From Pogonophryne albipinna (lineage: Eukaryota > Chordata > Actinopteri > Perciformes > Artedidraconidae): a stretch of 64,000 bases of DNA. The DNA lies in NCBI GenBank assembly GCA_028583405.1, contig CM053252.1, positions 33,359,196-33,423,195 of the forward strand, read 5' to 3'. Position 1 is the stretch's first letter. Each line of letters starts with the position of its first letter. Below the pieces are notes generated by a model. It was not told where the DNA came from and made no database searches. It saw only the letters and a program-made list of their open reading frames with translations. Positions 11,958-25,251 of this stretch are shown here, piece by piece. The translations under genes and the position numbers were made by a program.

Positions 11958-12133
11958 GTTCAGGCCACAGGTAGGTGAGGCAATATCACCAAAAGGGCAA
12001 TTTAGGGGGAGGGATGGGAAAAGGAACTGAAGGGTAATCAAGGTTCCCACCCTTTATGGTTGTTTGCTGGGAACCGGGCATGGATCGAGCTCCCTGGTGC
12101 ACAGTAGGCGTGGAGTCCCCAGCTCCATGAGGC
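11958..12133 (-). other. TPST1: TPST1 5' untranslated part of the same exon
   Basis: On the minus strand TTTTGTGTCACAATCCAG precedes 12133 and is a plausible splice acceptor. Vertebrate TPST1 genes have non-coding 5' exons, so an acceptor shortly before the coding start is expected. The predicted leader is about 176 bases. The first exon and promoter would lie at higher coordinates. No specific site is certain. Confidence 0.45.
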
Positions 12134-14297
12134 CTGGATTGTGACACAAAACACAGTTCTGATTAAAAACAAGAAGAAAAAAAAAGCACCAGGACATTCA
12201 TTCTGCACATCAAAAGCATCTCAGAAGAAATCTACAGAAGAGGAATTTATGAAGCAGAGTGATCACCACATTCCCTTTATCTGACAAGTCTTTTGATCTA
12301 AGGCCAACATTACTGTGAAATTCTAGCACAAAGTGACACAAGACACAGGGCTGCTTTCAAAACCATTGTGACAATGGAGTTGCGATCCAAATAAACTAAT
12401 AAAGTCAGTCTCCCAGGCTTTATATAGAGTTGGTAGAAAGAATGACAAAGAATCTCTGCTGACCGAGCATACAAAATGTAGCTTAACCAATGTAGGCATT
12501 TAATCAAGAACACATCATTTTTTTATCTTGCTGGACATTTCTCTTTGGCGTTGATTCTCAGGTAGTGCGTATTTTTTACGTTTAGCATCTAATTTTGAGC
12601 ATGCACACAAACTCAATCTGTAGATAGGGCACTGTGGCTTACAGAAAACATACACACTCATATAAAATGTACATGCCGCAGTGGCCTGGCGGAGAGCTTT
12701 CTCCCTGATGTTGGGTAATAAAATCTGCAGGCTTCCTACAGCTTATATGTTAAATGGTTTTCTCTGTGCTGGCCCTGAAGCCACAGTCACCTTCCTCAAC
12801 GACCAGGGAGAAAGAGGGGGAGATTTAGGGCAAAGGGAAGTCACGGCAGGTCACTGCACAGAAGTGCTTCACTTACAGAACACACTCAGACTTTGGAAAA
12901 TGTTACACAACTATATTATTAAAAGCTAATTAACGGTAAAATAACTGCAATTAAGCCTATAAATGTTCCATTGATTAGAATCTTATAGTTGCTGACTAGA
13001 TTGTAAAAATAATAACACTTTCTGTGAAATTGGCATATAAAAAGAACAATAATGTTCTACTAGGAAATGACATCTTACAACCCTTCTTAGAGTCAGTACA
13101 CGGCGCAGCCCAACAGTAATTACTAGTTCTGGAGAGACGGAGTTGTCATTTTCATGTCCAGAGACCACGTAGTGTAAGTAGCAACTATACTTGGGCCTAT
13201 CTGTGTGCACATGGGTGTGGTGTTTTTTTTAGCAATAGGTGTGGTCAGGCACATGGATAAAGCATTGCTTTCTTGTGGCAGCGGAAAAAATGGCACCATT
13301 GAAGTAGGAAAACCTGATCATAAATCTATGGCGCACATTTTAACTAAATGTGTAATTTCAAGTAGTGATGTTTCAAGACCTTGTATGGACAGTAAACTCA
13401 AACCTCTGCGCTCAGCATTTCCTCTTTTCACACATCTGCGTCAGCAAGTGTAAAAAAGTAGGTTACTTTAAAGTTTTTTAAGTAGCTAACAGGCCTTCTT
13501 CTTTGTGGCCTCACTTAATGCCGAGGCCCCCAGTGGGTTGCATGGGAAAGAAATACAGTTTTTATTATAGGCTTATAATATTGAATATTTATAATACAGT
13601 TAATTGTGAAAAAAGCTCATTTGGAAAGGTATTGTGCCCTAGGTTATAGGTATGATTGCTCATGTCGAAGTAGTTGATTGTACAGATTTTTGGAAGACAG
13701 CGGGCGGAGCCGAGGGTCCTGAGGCCCAGGACAACACACATCTGCTTATGCACCTTCACTTCCAGAACAAGTAGATGTGTTTTCTCAGGTGAAAAACAAC
13801 TGCTTGTTTCTTTATTTGCCAAATCCATCAATAAATTAGGAACACAGGGAAATCCTGGCTTCAGGAGAGAATGGGAGATCACTCATTAGATTTATACATG
13901 TTACGCTAAAAACACATTGGAAACGCCCAAAATGCATGTGTTTTAGACCATGCTCTATGGATAAGTTAAATAGAGGAACTCATATATAATCAGCCTGCTT
14001 AGGAGACTTTACGTCTGATCTACAGTTATTGTAAGTCAAGGGTTAGGGTCCCATAAGTGGCTGCCCACTTTTCCTAAACAGAATTGACCATGCTAAGAAT
14101 AATTTAATTTAAGGTTATTCAAGAATACATGCTTGGGGAAACTACTAGTTTGTTGAAATTAGTTTAATAAAAATATGATTTTGGCAATAAAAAAAAGAAT
14201 AGCTGGCAGGTCAAATCCCAAGAATATTGGTGTACCTGTGTAAACTGTAGACAATGTTCCTAAATTAAACTTGGTATTTAGGCTTACATATAAAATA
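12134..14297. other. Non-coding stretch upstream of the TPST1 coding exon
   Basis: Probably TPST1 5' intron. No exon, repeat terminus or RNA gene recognised. The open frames around 13590-13890 on both strands are short and unsupported. Confidence 0.45.
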
Positions 14298-14485
14298 TTA
14301 CATTACATGTCACTTGTTAGACGCTTTTATCCAAAGCGACTTACATACTCAATACTGTGGACAATCCCCACAGGAGCAATTTGGGGTGAAGTGTCTCAGG
14401 GACACAACGACATGCTCACTGCAGTGGGGTTTGAACCTGTGACCCCCTGATCCGAACACATACGCACAACCCACTGCGTCACACA
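14298..14485 (-). repeat. tRNA-derived SINE, near full length
   Basis: On the minus strand it reads a tRNA-like head (GTGTGACGCAGTGGGTTGTG) and a B-box-like GGTTCAAACCCC. A body with CCCCAAATTGCTCCTGTGGG follows, then the tail TCGCTTTGGATAAAAGCGTC and ...GTGACATGTAATGTAA. This is the better of two copies; the other is at 3655-3802. Pol III promoter boxes would drive such an element. Current activity cannot be judged. Confidence 0.8.
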
Positions 14486-16176
14486 CCTAAAACCAGAACA
14501 ATATATTACAGCATATTTAAGGCATGCTGTACTGCATTTCAATGTGTTGGGACAGAGCAGGCCAATGTGTGCCTCTACCATCTGTTCCCCTCTGACACCA
14601 TGTTGCCAACTTCTTCTCAGTTGGTTTCCTCGTATCTAATGAGCCAAATGGTTGTTGATGCTTTAAAGCAAACATCCTGAACCGTTAACTTGTAGTTAGT
14701 TATACAAGCTAGGAGTATTTCACAACAAATCACCACAGCTAATTCCATGCATTAGTCCCCCTGTGAGAGGGAACTCATGTAAGTATAAGCTTCAGATAAA
14801 TGCCTTAAGTATTAGTTTTGACTTGACGTGAGACTGAAGAATGTAAAACATTTGTAAATCCAGAACAAAGGTTTATATCTGACAATGTTTATTTATTCAT
14901 TTTTTCCTGTTGTTGGGCTTTGTCTTACTTTCAGCCCACCCACACACTCTCACATCTCTGTCTTCTACTCTATGATTCAATGTTAAAGAGGTGCCTGACG
15001 CTTCACCAAGGTTGATGAAACTGTCCTTCAAGGGGAAAGAAACATAACTTTTTAAGTTAGATCCAAGTTATTTGGCTAGCCAAGTTCAATAGTGGTGCAG
15101 TGTTGACGTATTCTTGTAGACCAGCCCGGAAGTCAGCATCGCAAAGTCCTACTTGACAAAAAGCGAATGGGATTGTTTCATATCACACACACACCATTTA
15201 CAACACTTTTATGATGTTTGAGCACAACTGCAAATTGTCAGTAAAAAAGTAAAAGGCCAAAGTTAGGCTATAAACTAACTACCACGCGGCGCATGGTTGC
15301 GTGTCACCACCGCCAAAGTAAAGGAGGCTAATGTTTGGAGTGATGACGTCTTATAAGTCTAATTTAGTCGCGTGTTAGGAACCGCTTTTTTTCAAGACAT
15401 TTAAAAGTTTTGGACATTCACATGTCGGATACTTACTGACTTCTTTTATGTTGTAGGAAAAAAAAGTCTCTCAGATTGTTAACCACAGAAAACAAGTTTA
15501 AAAAATATAGCGACATCAAAAACCATAGGGAAACCATAAGGGACTCAATCCAGAGAAAAAGCAATCCGAGTATAAAGAAGTTATCATTTTGAATGGGGTG
15601 ATATAACAATATATATTATAAGATTAGAACTAACTTGCATTGTTGACCTGTCAATATACAGGAAGCAGTCCCTTCAGAGGTGAAGCTTTATGAACGCCTG
15701 ACTGATAAACTGCTGCTGAGATTTAGAGCAGTGTCAGGTTACATCTTGCACCAGGGCTAAAATGTGTTTGTGTTAAATTAATTGAGACTTTTCTCTCCTG
15801 TTACTGATATTGTATCCTCTGCCTCACAGGATACTTTTTACATTGATCTGTTAGGGGAAGCAGTGGAAGCTGATGCTCCTCTCCATGGAGCTACGGTGAA
15901 ACCAAACCACATCAACACTTAATAACGACGGCGACTGCAACTCATAAAGCCCTGGAGAGAGAGAGGTCTGAGATATTGATAAGGGTATTCAATCAGATAT
16001 CTACAAAAGTCCTTTTACTCAATCGTTTCTCCTCTGATATTCATTGTTTGAGAAGAATGCAAGGCAGGTTGAAATATTTTTGATTAATGTTCCAATGATT
16101 AGTCCATGAATGATCACTCCGCCGGGCATACAGTAGGCAGGGGAAATCAGCTGGTGTGAGCAATATGTTCTTACGC
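14486..16176. other. No gene recognised
   Basis: A CpG-bearing patch near 15110-15400 (CGGAAGTCAGCATCGCAAAG and the following bases) looks like a dispersed repeat, but I cannot define its ends. Otherwise AT-rich with no coding support. Confidence 0.4.
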
Positions 16177-17659
16177 CAGTGTTTCCGCCAGACCAGGGCT
16201 GAGAGGGCGTCCACCCCGAGAGCGGGGGGCGTGACATCACGTGACTTGAATTGAGCCGTCCCTTTATAGATACCATCTCTTTACGTATTAGTGAAGGGAA
16301 TTCTAGAGGCAAGAGCTTCGGAGCTAAGAGGTGGCGTCGCTTACGTCTCTCTTACGTCGAGGCGTGCAGGAAACTAAACCCACCTCCCCTGAACATGGGT
16401 CGACTGTCATGCCTGCCTACAAGCAGTAGTGCTTATAAACACACTTTATAAAGTCAGGCAACACTAACCAGGCTTCGTGTGATTCTGTTTATTTGTACCT
16501 TACTTTGACCATCCGTTCACTGTTATTGATCATTGTGGAGAGAGGCAGACGTTTTGTTTTGTATTAGAGCAGCTATCGGATGGAATCAATACATGGGCTG
16601 CACAGGTTGTCGTGTCCGACTATCACAAGTAGAATCATAATAAAAATACGCCGGTAAAATGTGCCTGTAGAAAACGGTTTATGCCACAATAGGATAGCAA
16701 TAGCAAGTAGTCAGTTTAGCTTCGGTTGCTATGCTAACATCACCCATTTTATACCAGAGAAACTTTCATAACAGCGTTGTGATGCCAAACAGCGTCAATT
16801 CAGACTGACACACATTCACTTAAGGGGAACTGGGGATATGTATCAGCTGCTTGTGTGAGACGGACAGTGAATACTTTAGAGCGGCCGCTGCAGTGTGAGC
16901 TAACCGGGAGCTAACGGGAGAATAAACTCCCGTGGAAGAGCTGCAGAAACACATTAATAAACAATTAACCACGGCACTCTGGAGCAAAGTATAAGGTTGG
17001 AGAAGTCGTTATTCAATTTATTCTGGCTTCGTGTGATTAAAAGCAACACGATCATCGACCCGATGCAGTTCCCCGTTGTTGTTGTTGTTGTGAGTGCCGT
17101 AATGCCGTTGGGGAGCAAATCAGCGATGTAAACGGTGACGTCATGACGCAGCAGCGGCAGCACCAGTCGGGTGCTGGGCGGTGTGAACAGAGCGGGAGCA
17201 GAAAAGGGAAACCGGAGCTGAACCAGAAAAGCTCTAGCTCGGCGCTAGAAAGGGAAAGCGCTGGTGTGAAAGCCGCATAAGAAAAGCCGGCTCTTTCGGC
17301 TCTTCATTTTACCACAGTTTACCACGGAGCCTCGGTTTCGCCTCTGCGAGGCTCCGGCGCTCACAGTTCACGCTCGCAGTTCACGCGCGTGCTCCACTAG
17401 CACCCGTCAAGGCTCGCCGGCAGTTCACTTTCCGTCACAGGAACACGCTTTGCTGGCGGCGAAAAGAATCCCACCAGACTCCTTTGCCCCTCCAACAGAG
17501 GGATGTCCTTGTCCTTTTTCCTTTTCAAGCTATAAAAACTCTCGATCTTCTCTCGAATTATTTTCTTTTTTGGACGCCCTTGGCTCGAGTTCAGGGTGTT
17601 CCGAGCTGAATAAGGGCGTCAAATGACGGCAAGATGCCCCCCCCCTGGCGGACACGCTG
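16177..17659. repeat. Possible inverted-repeat element or CpG-rich promoter region
   Basis: The left end reads CAGTGTTTCCGCCAG and the right end, as reverse complement, CAGCGTGTCCGCCAG, so the two are inverted with two mismatches. The flanking 8-mers do not match. Inside, 17130-17480 is CpG-rich and contains the inverted motif GCGCTAGAAAGGGAAAGCGC. This could be a mobile element or a CpG-island promoter, for instance of TPST1 on the minus strand. The sequence alone does not decide. Confidence 0.3.
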
Positions 17660-18049
17660 CCTGTCTTAAAAAGCTGATCAGAGTATTTATTTGCCTGCAT
17701 CACCTCTTATAGAAAGGAGGAGGGATTCATAATAGTTCAAATGTTTCAGTACTCTTCTTTCACCCTCACATTACATAGCTGAAGATGGAAGACATAATCC
17801 TTTTTAAAGATTATATCTTTCACTACCAGCAGCATGGTGTGTTTTTATCTGTAACGAGGCTGGCGGACATGCGGATAAGGCTTAGCTTTGATATATGTTC
17901 CAGATTATATTTTATAGTGTAGTCATTAATATGATAAGGGATGTTGCAGGTCTTCTAATGTTGTATTGATTCATCCGCTATAAAATAGTTGTATCATCAT
18001 CAGCCAACTTTAACTCTGCCTGCACCTCAAGTTAGCTTGCGACTCACTT
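17660..18049. other. No gene recognised
   Basis: AT-rich sequence with no open frame or repeat terminus that I can support. Confidence 0.4.
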
Positions 18050-18560
18050 GAAAAAATTTAGCATGAATGAGCAGCTTCACTATGGAGTGTCAATTGTTTC
18101 TTTGCTTGAAGATGGGACACATCAGCAGCAGCAACATTCTCTCATAAAGAAACTTGGTACAGCGTTGGAGGCGGGGGCCGCGATCATTTCTATGAGAGTT
18201 GCTCAGTGGCACAAGAAGCCAAGATGGCCTGACTTTCTAGAACAAAAAAAATACGGATCCTGCAGGGATCTTTCAACGATTGGGCCGGTAGAGCATGTGC
18301 ATTTGCGTTTTCCTTGAACTCTGCCTCCAATCCGCAGCGTCATGGCTGATCTCAGCTCAGATATATCATTCGAGGGGGAAGGTAACTCTAGATTCAGCTT
18401 TTAGAACATTTTAACAACTTTAAGTACCCAATGATTTAAATAAGGGCTGTTCAAGTGTTTGTACTTGTTATTTGATTAAGCTGAAACAAGTATTTGCTGC
18501 AAGTCAATGAAAACACCCGGCCTACTTCCTGGGGGCTTGCTCCAGCTTAACATGCTGATG
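18050..18560. repeat. Dispersed repeat shared with 38700-38830 and 49300-49525
   Basis: GGTACAGCGTTGGAGGCGGG plus TATGAGAGTTGCTCA here matches GGATACAGCGTGGGAGGCGG plus TATGAGAGCTGCTCA at 38730-38780. The part TAAGGGCTGTTCAAGTGTTT ... CTTCCTGGGGGCTTG (18440-18545) matches 49325-49520. The pieces therefore belong to one or two interspersed families, probably DNA-transposon derived. No TSD was found. Confidence 0.45.
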
Positions 18561-20746
18561 CTGCTCCTCTCATTGACTAAAGATGCAGAACAGTGGCAAG
18601 TCTAAGACAGTTGCTCCGAATGATAACTGATGATACTGGATTGGCATTGTTTCTGGTGCTCAATGACATTTGTGCCTTGTTTTCATATTGAAATAACATT
18701 ATTGCTACAACTGAACCCATGCGAATTGAAGGAACAGTTGACATAATATAAGAACCGTTACATACTGACTATCACCAAGAAAAGCACCTGTAAATGTAGC
18801 TTCCATTCAAAAATATCTGCATTCGCACTGTTAAAGAGTATTTAAAACGCAATGAGGCTTTTAAAATAAAATATTAAATGAAAATAACGAATAATTGTTA
18901 TAATAAGAAAAACCTGAATTACAATGTTAGTGAAAAACAGTCATCACAGTGGCCCTGCTTGTTCATCTCCTGTCATCCTCTTACTGATAAGTGCCCCACT
19001 TATATATGAAATCTTTGTTCTGGTACATTCCTGAATTTACACACAACTGCAAGAACACATAGAAGGACTGTGGCCTTTACCCTGTCATAAATCACATGCC
19101 ATGTAAAAATCTAATCAACCTCCAGTATGACAGGAAGAAGAGATGTCCTTCCCAAGGCAAGACACACTAACTCCAGTCGGAGTAAAGTCTTGATTCGGTC
19201 GGTGTGTGCAAAATAATCCCAAAAAATGACTGTCTGCTTCTTAATACATGGCTACAGTTACCTCTGCATGCATGCATCATCTGACGGGATTAGAAAGCAA
19301 ATAAACTAGGGGATGAGGGAACACACAGTCATCCTCCTCCCGCATTTACCTCCCCCATTATTTGTACAAACCTTGAGTCAACCTTTGGTTCCCGAGGGAT
19401 TTCATTTGCTTACACACCTGTTACTGTTTACGACCTGCAGGGACCTAGTCAGCGTGTTCCGAATGGATGAGTGCAATTACAGCTGAGACAATCTGACATT
19501 ATTTAGCCAGGAGAAACTCTGCCCTCAGGCAAGAATCATCCCCTTTAACATCGGTTTAATTACCGAGTTGTATTATTTTCACAGAACCAAATGAATGAGG
19601 TGTTTTGGATGTAATGTTATGCCTGCCTCCCTTTTTCCACATAAAATATCACACTCACCCATTAAAAAACCGGCATGGGATGAGAACGCGATAAAGACTC
19701 GAATAAGACAGGGAGTGGCTGCTTTATTATGATTTGCACAAGAGATTACCTCGTTCAGAGGAACCATAAAGGAAATCCCTGCTCTGTACTATGACCAGAA
19801 AACCCCTTTTTATATTGCAGGGTGTAAATAATCCAAATAAAACTCAATCTTTGCTCCAGAGTGTGTGAGAACATGATTTATACTGAACTCTGACATTACA
19901 TTAGAGGCAGTTCCATTAAAAAAGAAAGAAAGGAACAGCAGTGGGTTTTTGAGCTTGGTTGAAATGTCAGTACTTGATAAAGTTGTATAGTTTAAAGTTT
20001 CAAAGCCATCCCATGTGCAACTGTGTCAAATCCTGCAAGAACGACAACTGAACGGTCACATATTACTGTACTAACACAAGGACAACAACCAGCGTCTTGC
20101 ACTGCTGACATGCAGGGACCCTTGCGCTGAAAAGACCAAAAAAGGAGGAAAAAACCAGTGTGGGCAATACCTTATGGAGATAATATATATAGGCTACCGA
20201 AGGTCATTTACTTTGTAAATCTAAGCCAACTTCAGGTAAAGCTAATTATTTACCACTACGTCTCCCTTTGGCCAGTCGTAAATATCAAACATGTTTAAGT
20301 TAAAGACTGGCAGTGACAGAATCTGAATCACGGCCTGAAGTGAGCTATTGCTTAAATATACAACACATTATATCATGGTATCTTCCAACTGTGCACCAAC
20401 TGGCCCCATTCCAACCGGAACAGATAAGTAGTCCCACCAAGATCATATTCATTATCAGCTCAACAGTTATCTACAGTATGTCCCCACTCCCCACACAGGT
20501 GTTCATTTAAATACTTGGAGAATCTGCGACAATAAGGACTGAAGCTGTTCTTGAGGCCCGTGATGGAACAACACGTTATGAAAATATAAGAAATGTTACA
20601 TTGGTTTGTCCTATTTTTGAAACACATTTGCAATTATCTATATGTGAAGTTCCAGGAGTTTTTTGCAAAGTTGCTGATGTGCAATATCTTATCCAGCTTC
20701 CCCTATAGTGAATTGGGTAATCTTCACTCCTCCACTCCAAAAACTA
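18561..20746. other. Non-coding stretch
   Basis: No gene or repeat terminus recognised. The part 19310-19570 has composition typical of conserved non-coding DNA, with intermixed homeodomain-like AATTA motifs, but this needs alignment. A short ATATATATA run is at about 20181. Confidence 0.4.
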
Positions 20747-20754
20747 CAAATTGG

Positions 20755-21235
20755 TAGGGCTGTACACGAATATTCGAATATTCGTACGTTGGAGTACTAT
20801 TCGGGTTTCAATTTCGTTATTCGTTTTCTTTTATTTTTTTCTCTTTTTTTTTGGTAGCCGCATCTCCAATATCAACGTAAGAGCTTGTGCCTCTTCGGGG
20901 GTGCTAACACTTAACCATAAACGTTATTGCTTACTTTCTCCGTCTTTATATGTAGATATGACTTTTCTCCGTTAATCTCCGTCACGTTGTTTCCATAGCA
21001 ACAACAACTTCCTGTCAACAGCGCTAACTCTCCTTCAAAATAAAAGCATGTCAATACAAAATAGGAAGCCAAGCCAAATTACACTTAAGACATATACAAC
21101 TGCAAAAGTAATACGTGTTGAAGCGGTTCGCTGCTGATTACTACGCATCTCCCCCCCCACCGCGCGGGCCGAATATTCACTGCTGATTACGACCGAATAT
21201 CCGGAGCCCGAAAAATGGCATTCGGGACAGCCCTA
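20755..21235. mobile_element. Small hAT-type MITE with perfect 8-bp target duplication
   Basis: The element starts TAGGGCTGT and ends ACAGCCCTA, with CGAATATTCG-type subterminal motifs on both sides. The direct repeat CAAATTGG occurs at 20747-20754 and again at 21236-21243. At 481 bp it has no coding capacity. The ends and duplication length place it in the hAT superfamily. The TSD shows no mismatch, so the insertion is probably not ancient. Confidence 0.88.
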
Positions 21236-21538
21236 CAAATTGGCTGACAGTCTTACTGCTTTTAACACAGGAAGTGATTGCACTTCAAACCACAGCAGTT
21301 GTGCCTACATGGCATCCAGCATCACAATGCCCTGGTTTCACTATCCCCTGTTCAAGCAATGCAACACTTCGGTAAATCAACTGTTCCTTGGTGCTGCAGC
21401 TGAGAACCCAGCAGATGTACTCTCACAACCACAATGCAGAGGCTATAAACAGCAGATGATAAATCCCTAATCAGTAAAGTGACTGGCTGAAAAACACGGT
21501 GGAGTAAGTCTGCCAATGAATAGACAGTGTGTAAAGGT

Positions 21539-21559
21539 GGGGGGGGGGGGGGGGGGGGG
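21539..21559 (+). repeat. Poly-G run of 21
   Basis: An uninterrupted run of 21 G after GGT. It could form G-quadruplex structures or be a sequencing-length error. It is unstable by nature. Confidence 0.9.
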
Positions 21560-22256
21560 TCTGTGTACTGTGTGGGCAGCCTTTAGTCAACTTGTATGAA
21601 TACAATTTGTAAGGCAGTGAGACACAATCTCGGCTGCCAGGGATGTCAGTGTAGGAGTGTTGCCCTGGAGACCGTTTTTAAAACTTCAGTATTAACAATA
21701 AATACTTCATATTTTACTGCTGATTATTCGAAATCATACTACATTCTTCAATTGTCGAGGGAGACAATGACTCCTTGAATTTGACTATGATTATCAACTC
21801 GATAGCTTGAGATAGGTAGTGCATGAAAATGCTAAATTATGTTTGCGATCTTTTCAAATATGTTATTGTTGTGTGGTGGTGATGCAGTAAGAGTCAGTGA
21901 GGATTGGCAACAAAAATATCCAGAATTCATAAAAGCAGATGTGATACTATTCAATAGACTACTTAAATAAACAAGCTTGACACGTGCTTTTCAAAGTGGT
22001 AAGCAGCATGATTTATATAGATTTCATGTGACAGTGGTATGATACTATAACATTTAGCTAAATAAATGATTGCTTTTTATTAATTATTACAGAGCTTCTA
22101 CTTGTTTGTATTTTATCAAATTTACTGGAAAAAACTTAATGCCACAATAATGATATTATAATTTAAAAAAATTTAAAAAGTACATTTACGATGCTAAATT
22201 GTGTTAGTCCAATGTACCCTTGTAAACAAGATTTTTTTTTAGGCTGAAATGTTTTT

Positions 22257-22298
<42 letters not shown>

Positions 22299-24730
22299 AA
22301 AATGGGTAACCATTACAAATCGGGTGATAGTAACTTTTTTTATTGAAATTAAATTGAAATGTTGATCCTCAAAATCAAAGCAGGAACGGCACACTTCAAG
22401 TATTATTATTCCATCTCCGCCTACTTGTGCGTATTTGCGCGACTTGTAGAACAAATATATCATAACCTGTATAATCTGTTTAACCAAGAGTAGATCATTT
22501 ACAATGACATGAAACTGATGTGAAAAAACAGAAACATCTCTTGGCATCACTTTGAATAGGCTGCAACCAGAGTTTAGCACTTTTGCCATGAAAATTACGT
22601 ACATTCATTGATTAACGTTAACATTTTCTATCAACTAATCAATCAATTGTTTCATCGACATATCTAAATGTGAGGGGTCAGACTCCACTAGGGTAATGTG
22701 ATCCATGCGTTTCATCGTGTTGGCATTATCTTCCCTCAACAGGAAACTAGCCTGCTGAATGCTGTGGCGATTCATCCTAATAAGCCTACATTGATTAGTG
22801 CATCAACATGAAATGTAATGACAACAATGCTGATAGCTAATTAACCTTTTATGTAATTTTAAAAGTGATTAAAAGCCTTTGCTGGTTATAGAGTCACAGA
22901 TAGTGTGTTGCTGTATGGTTCATTATCAAACTGTGCATGCAGCCATACAACACATACAATAATAGGTCCATTCATTTCTCACTGAAATACAGCAGGTCAC
23001 TGGGGAAACCTGAGCAATGTGTGGGTGGTCGGCAAACTTATTGAGAAAGCTCAACTGTTCCGGGACACCTCTCTGAAAGACCCAAGTTTTATAGTTTCCC
23101 ATAAATTTCATATGATGCTACTTCCCTAGTGTTTGGTAGCTTTAACTCACAAAAAATGCCAACACTATGAAAGGCGTTAAAGAAATACATAGAGTGACAT
23201 GTCAGCTGTAAACTTTGAAGGTGCAGACAACTAGATAAACAAAGATGAGGGTCTGTCCTCACTCAGTCAACAAACTGTGATACATCAATTGTGTTTCACA
23301 ATTAAAACAAGCTGTGCACGAATGAGTCATGTGAAAATGATACAGCATTCAACCACTTCCGGTAACCTCGTCTCGAAGTCAATGGTTTTTTGAACATCTT
23401 TATAATAAGATCTATAGTTAAGATACGCTTAAGAGGTGTTCATGTTTTGTGCTACAACATAAATATCAGTAATGACCTCATTCGTGAATGTCAGAAGCTT
23501 CTATGAGTCTTAAAAATGGCTGTTTCTAACGAGGGTCTTAATAAGATTACTAAACGTCATCATGCCAAACACAAGTCTGCTTTTATCTTAGCAGTTGTGA
23601 CGTTAAGACATGTGATGGATTGCATGTAGATGCAGTTCCTTTCTAGCTTAACATTAGCTTTTTACTACTGGTGATTGCATTTACGCTTTATAAATCATAA
23701 AGTCGTGTAATAATGAAGATTATCCTGCAAAACCAAATGTGTAAGTACCATAAATATGTGTGCTTTCTTTCTGTGATATTCCAAAATCCAATGAAAAATC
23801 CCATTTATTTTTGTCGAGGGAGCCCTTGAGATGCTCACTTCCGGGACGACCTACAAAAACACATCATCATCGCACCACTTTATGTGTGTTCCTAAATACG
23901 GGCCCTGGTCTGCAGTTGAAACCTGGCTGTGCTCAGCGGTCAGACAGCTGCTTGACTGAATGTAATAATTGTGCTGCGGCAGTGGGTGTTCTTCTGAGAC
24001 AAGGAAATGAGAGTATGAGCTGAAGCCCAACTGATCCAGCTCTGCAGCTGTGAAAGCCAACCAAGTGAGAGCAGCCAGCTCTGAGAAATGCTCTGAATTC
24101 ATCCGAGTCCAGACCACCTGCACGCAGCAGATGTGCTCCACGACACTGAGACACTGGCACTCTATGCCCCTCGCCGGCCACTGGAAATCTATTTTTTAGC
24201 CTTTATAGACTGCTACTAAGTATTTTCTTTTAAAAAAGTGCATCCTTGTTAATCCCCTGAACAATTTCCCTGCCAGATGAACTAAGAATGTCCTTTATTT
24301 TCTTGAATTTCCGACATCTTCGATAACTGTTTCCCTCAGCAGTCTGGGACACAGCAGTGGTAAACATCAACACTGCATTCTTAAAAAGATGGAAAAGTCT
24401 AAATGTGAATTTTCAGTTTATCCATCCATAGCTCTCTTGTCCACAACAGGATACATTTGTTTGGCATCTGAAAGGACCTAGGCAATAAAATGACTAAGTT
24501 TCCATTATTTGAGGATCATACTGTTACATGGTTGCTATGCACAAGCTTGACCAATGTGATTAACTGAGGCAGGGTCAATTTTTCCAACCTTTGCTGCACT
24601 CACAGGCCAAAACAAGTATAAGCGAACACATTCCATTATCTATTCATGTATCGTATTCGTAACCTCAAAACAATCTACACCACTGAGGCTAGATTTCTAC
24701 ATCAAATCTGAACTTAACGTATCCTTCAAA
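21560..24730. other. Non-coding stretch with a (TA)n run
   Basis: (TA)n occupies 22264-22292. The part 23820-24180 is GC-richer and partly open on the minus strand (VEHICCVQVVWTRMNSEHF...), but there are no splice sites or homology that I can name. Nothing else is supported. Confidence 0.4.
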
Positions 24731-25251
24731 CAGTGGTGTAAAGTAACCAAGTACATTTACTCAAGTACAATTTTGAGGGACCTTTACTTTACTTGAGTAT
24801 TTCGATTTTTCTACAATTCACTTTCCTACTCCACTACAATTCAGTGGTAAATGGTGTACCTTTACTCTACTACATTTATTTAATACCTTTAGTTACTTCA
24901 CAGATTTGAATCAATGATGTGAAATACAAACAACCCTTATATTAGACTTTAGTTAAACCTGGAGTAAATGCACAAACTACCCTGCAGTATACAAAGTCAT
25001 TAAAACTAGCTGCACCTTTACCAGCTTTGATAACACTTTAAAGTATCAATAATTTTAATGAAAACATATTATATATATTATTCTGAAATAGGCCAATCTG
25101 CATAATGTGCACTTTAACTATATATAGACGCCAGTACTTTTACTTGAGTAACATTTTGAATATAGAACTTTTACTTGTAACAGAGCATTACTACACTTTA
25201 GTATTTCTACTTTTACTTAAGTACAATATCTGAGTACTTCTTCCACCTCTG
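24731..25251. mobile_element. hAT-type MITE (CAGTGGTGTAAAGTA family)
   Basis: The left end CAGTGGTGTAAAGTAACC and the right end, as reverse complement CAGAGGTGGAAGAAGTACTC, are followed on both sides by TACTT/AAGTA-rich subterminal repeats. This is typical of a very common teleost MITE. The flanking 8-mers (CCTTCAAA, CCATCTTC) do not match. Non-coding. Confidence 0.75.

Noticed and set aside
13589..13889. Overlapping frames on both strands near 13.6-13.9 kb
   Set aside because: Neither has splice sites, domains or recognisable sequence.
22263..22604. 113-residue minus-strand frame ending in (IY)n
   Set aside because: Its end is translated (TA)n microsatellite; remainder AT-driven.
23851..24181. 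Two overlapping minus-strand frames in a GC-richer patch
   Set aside because: Peptide-like in places, but no family, no start or splice context; left as unassigned.
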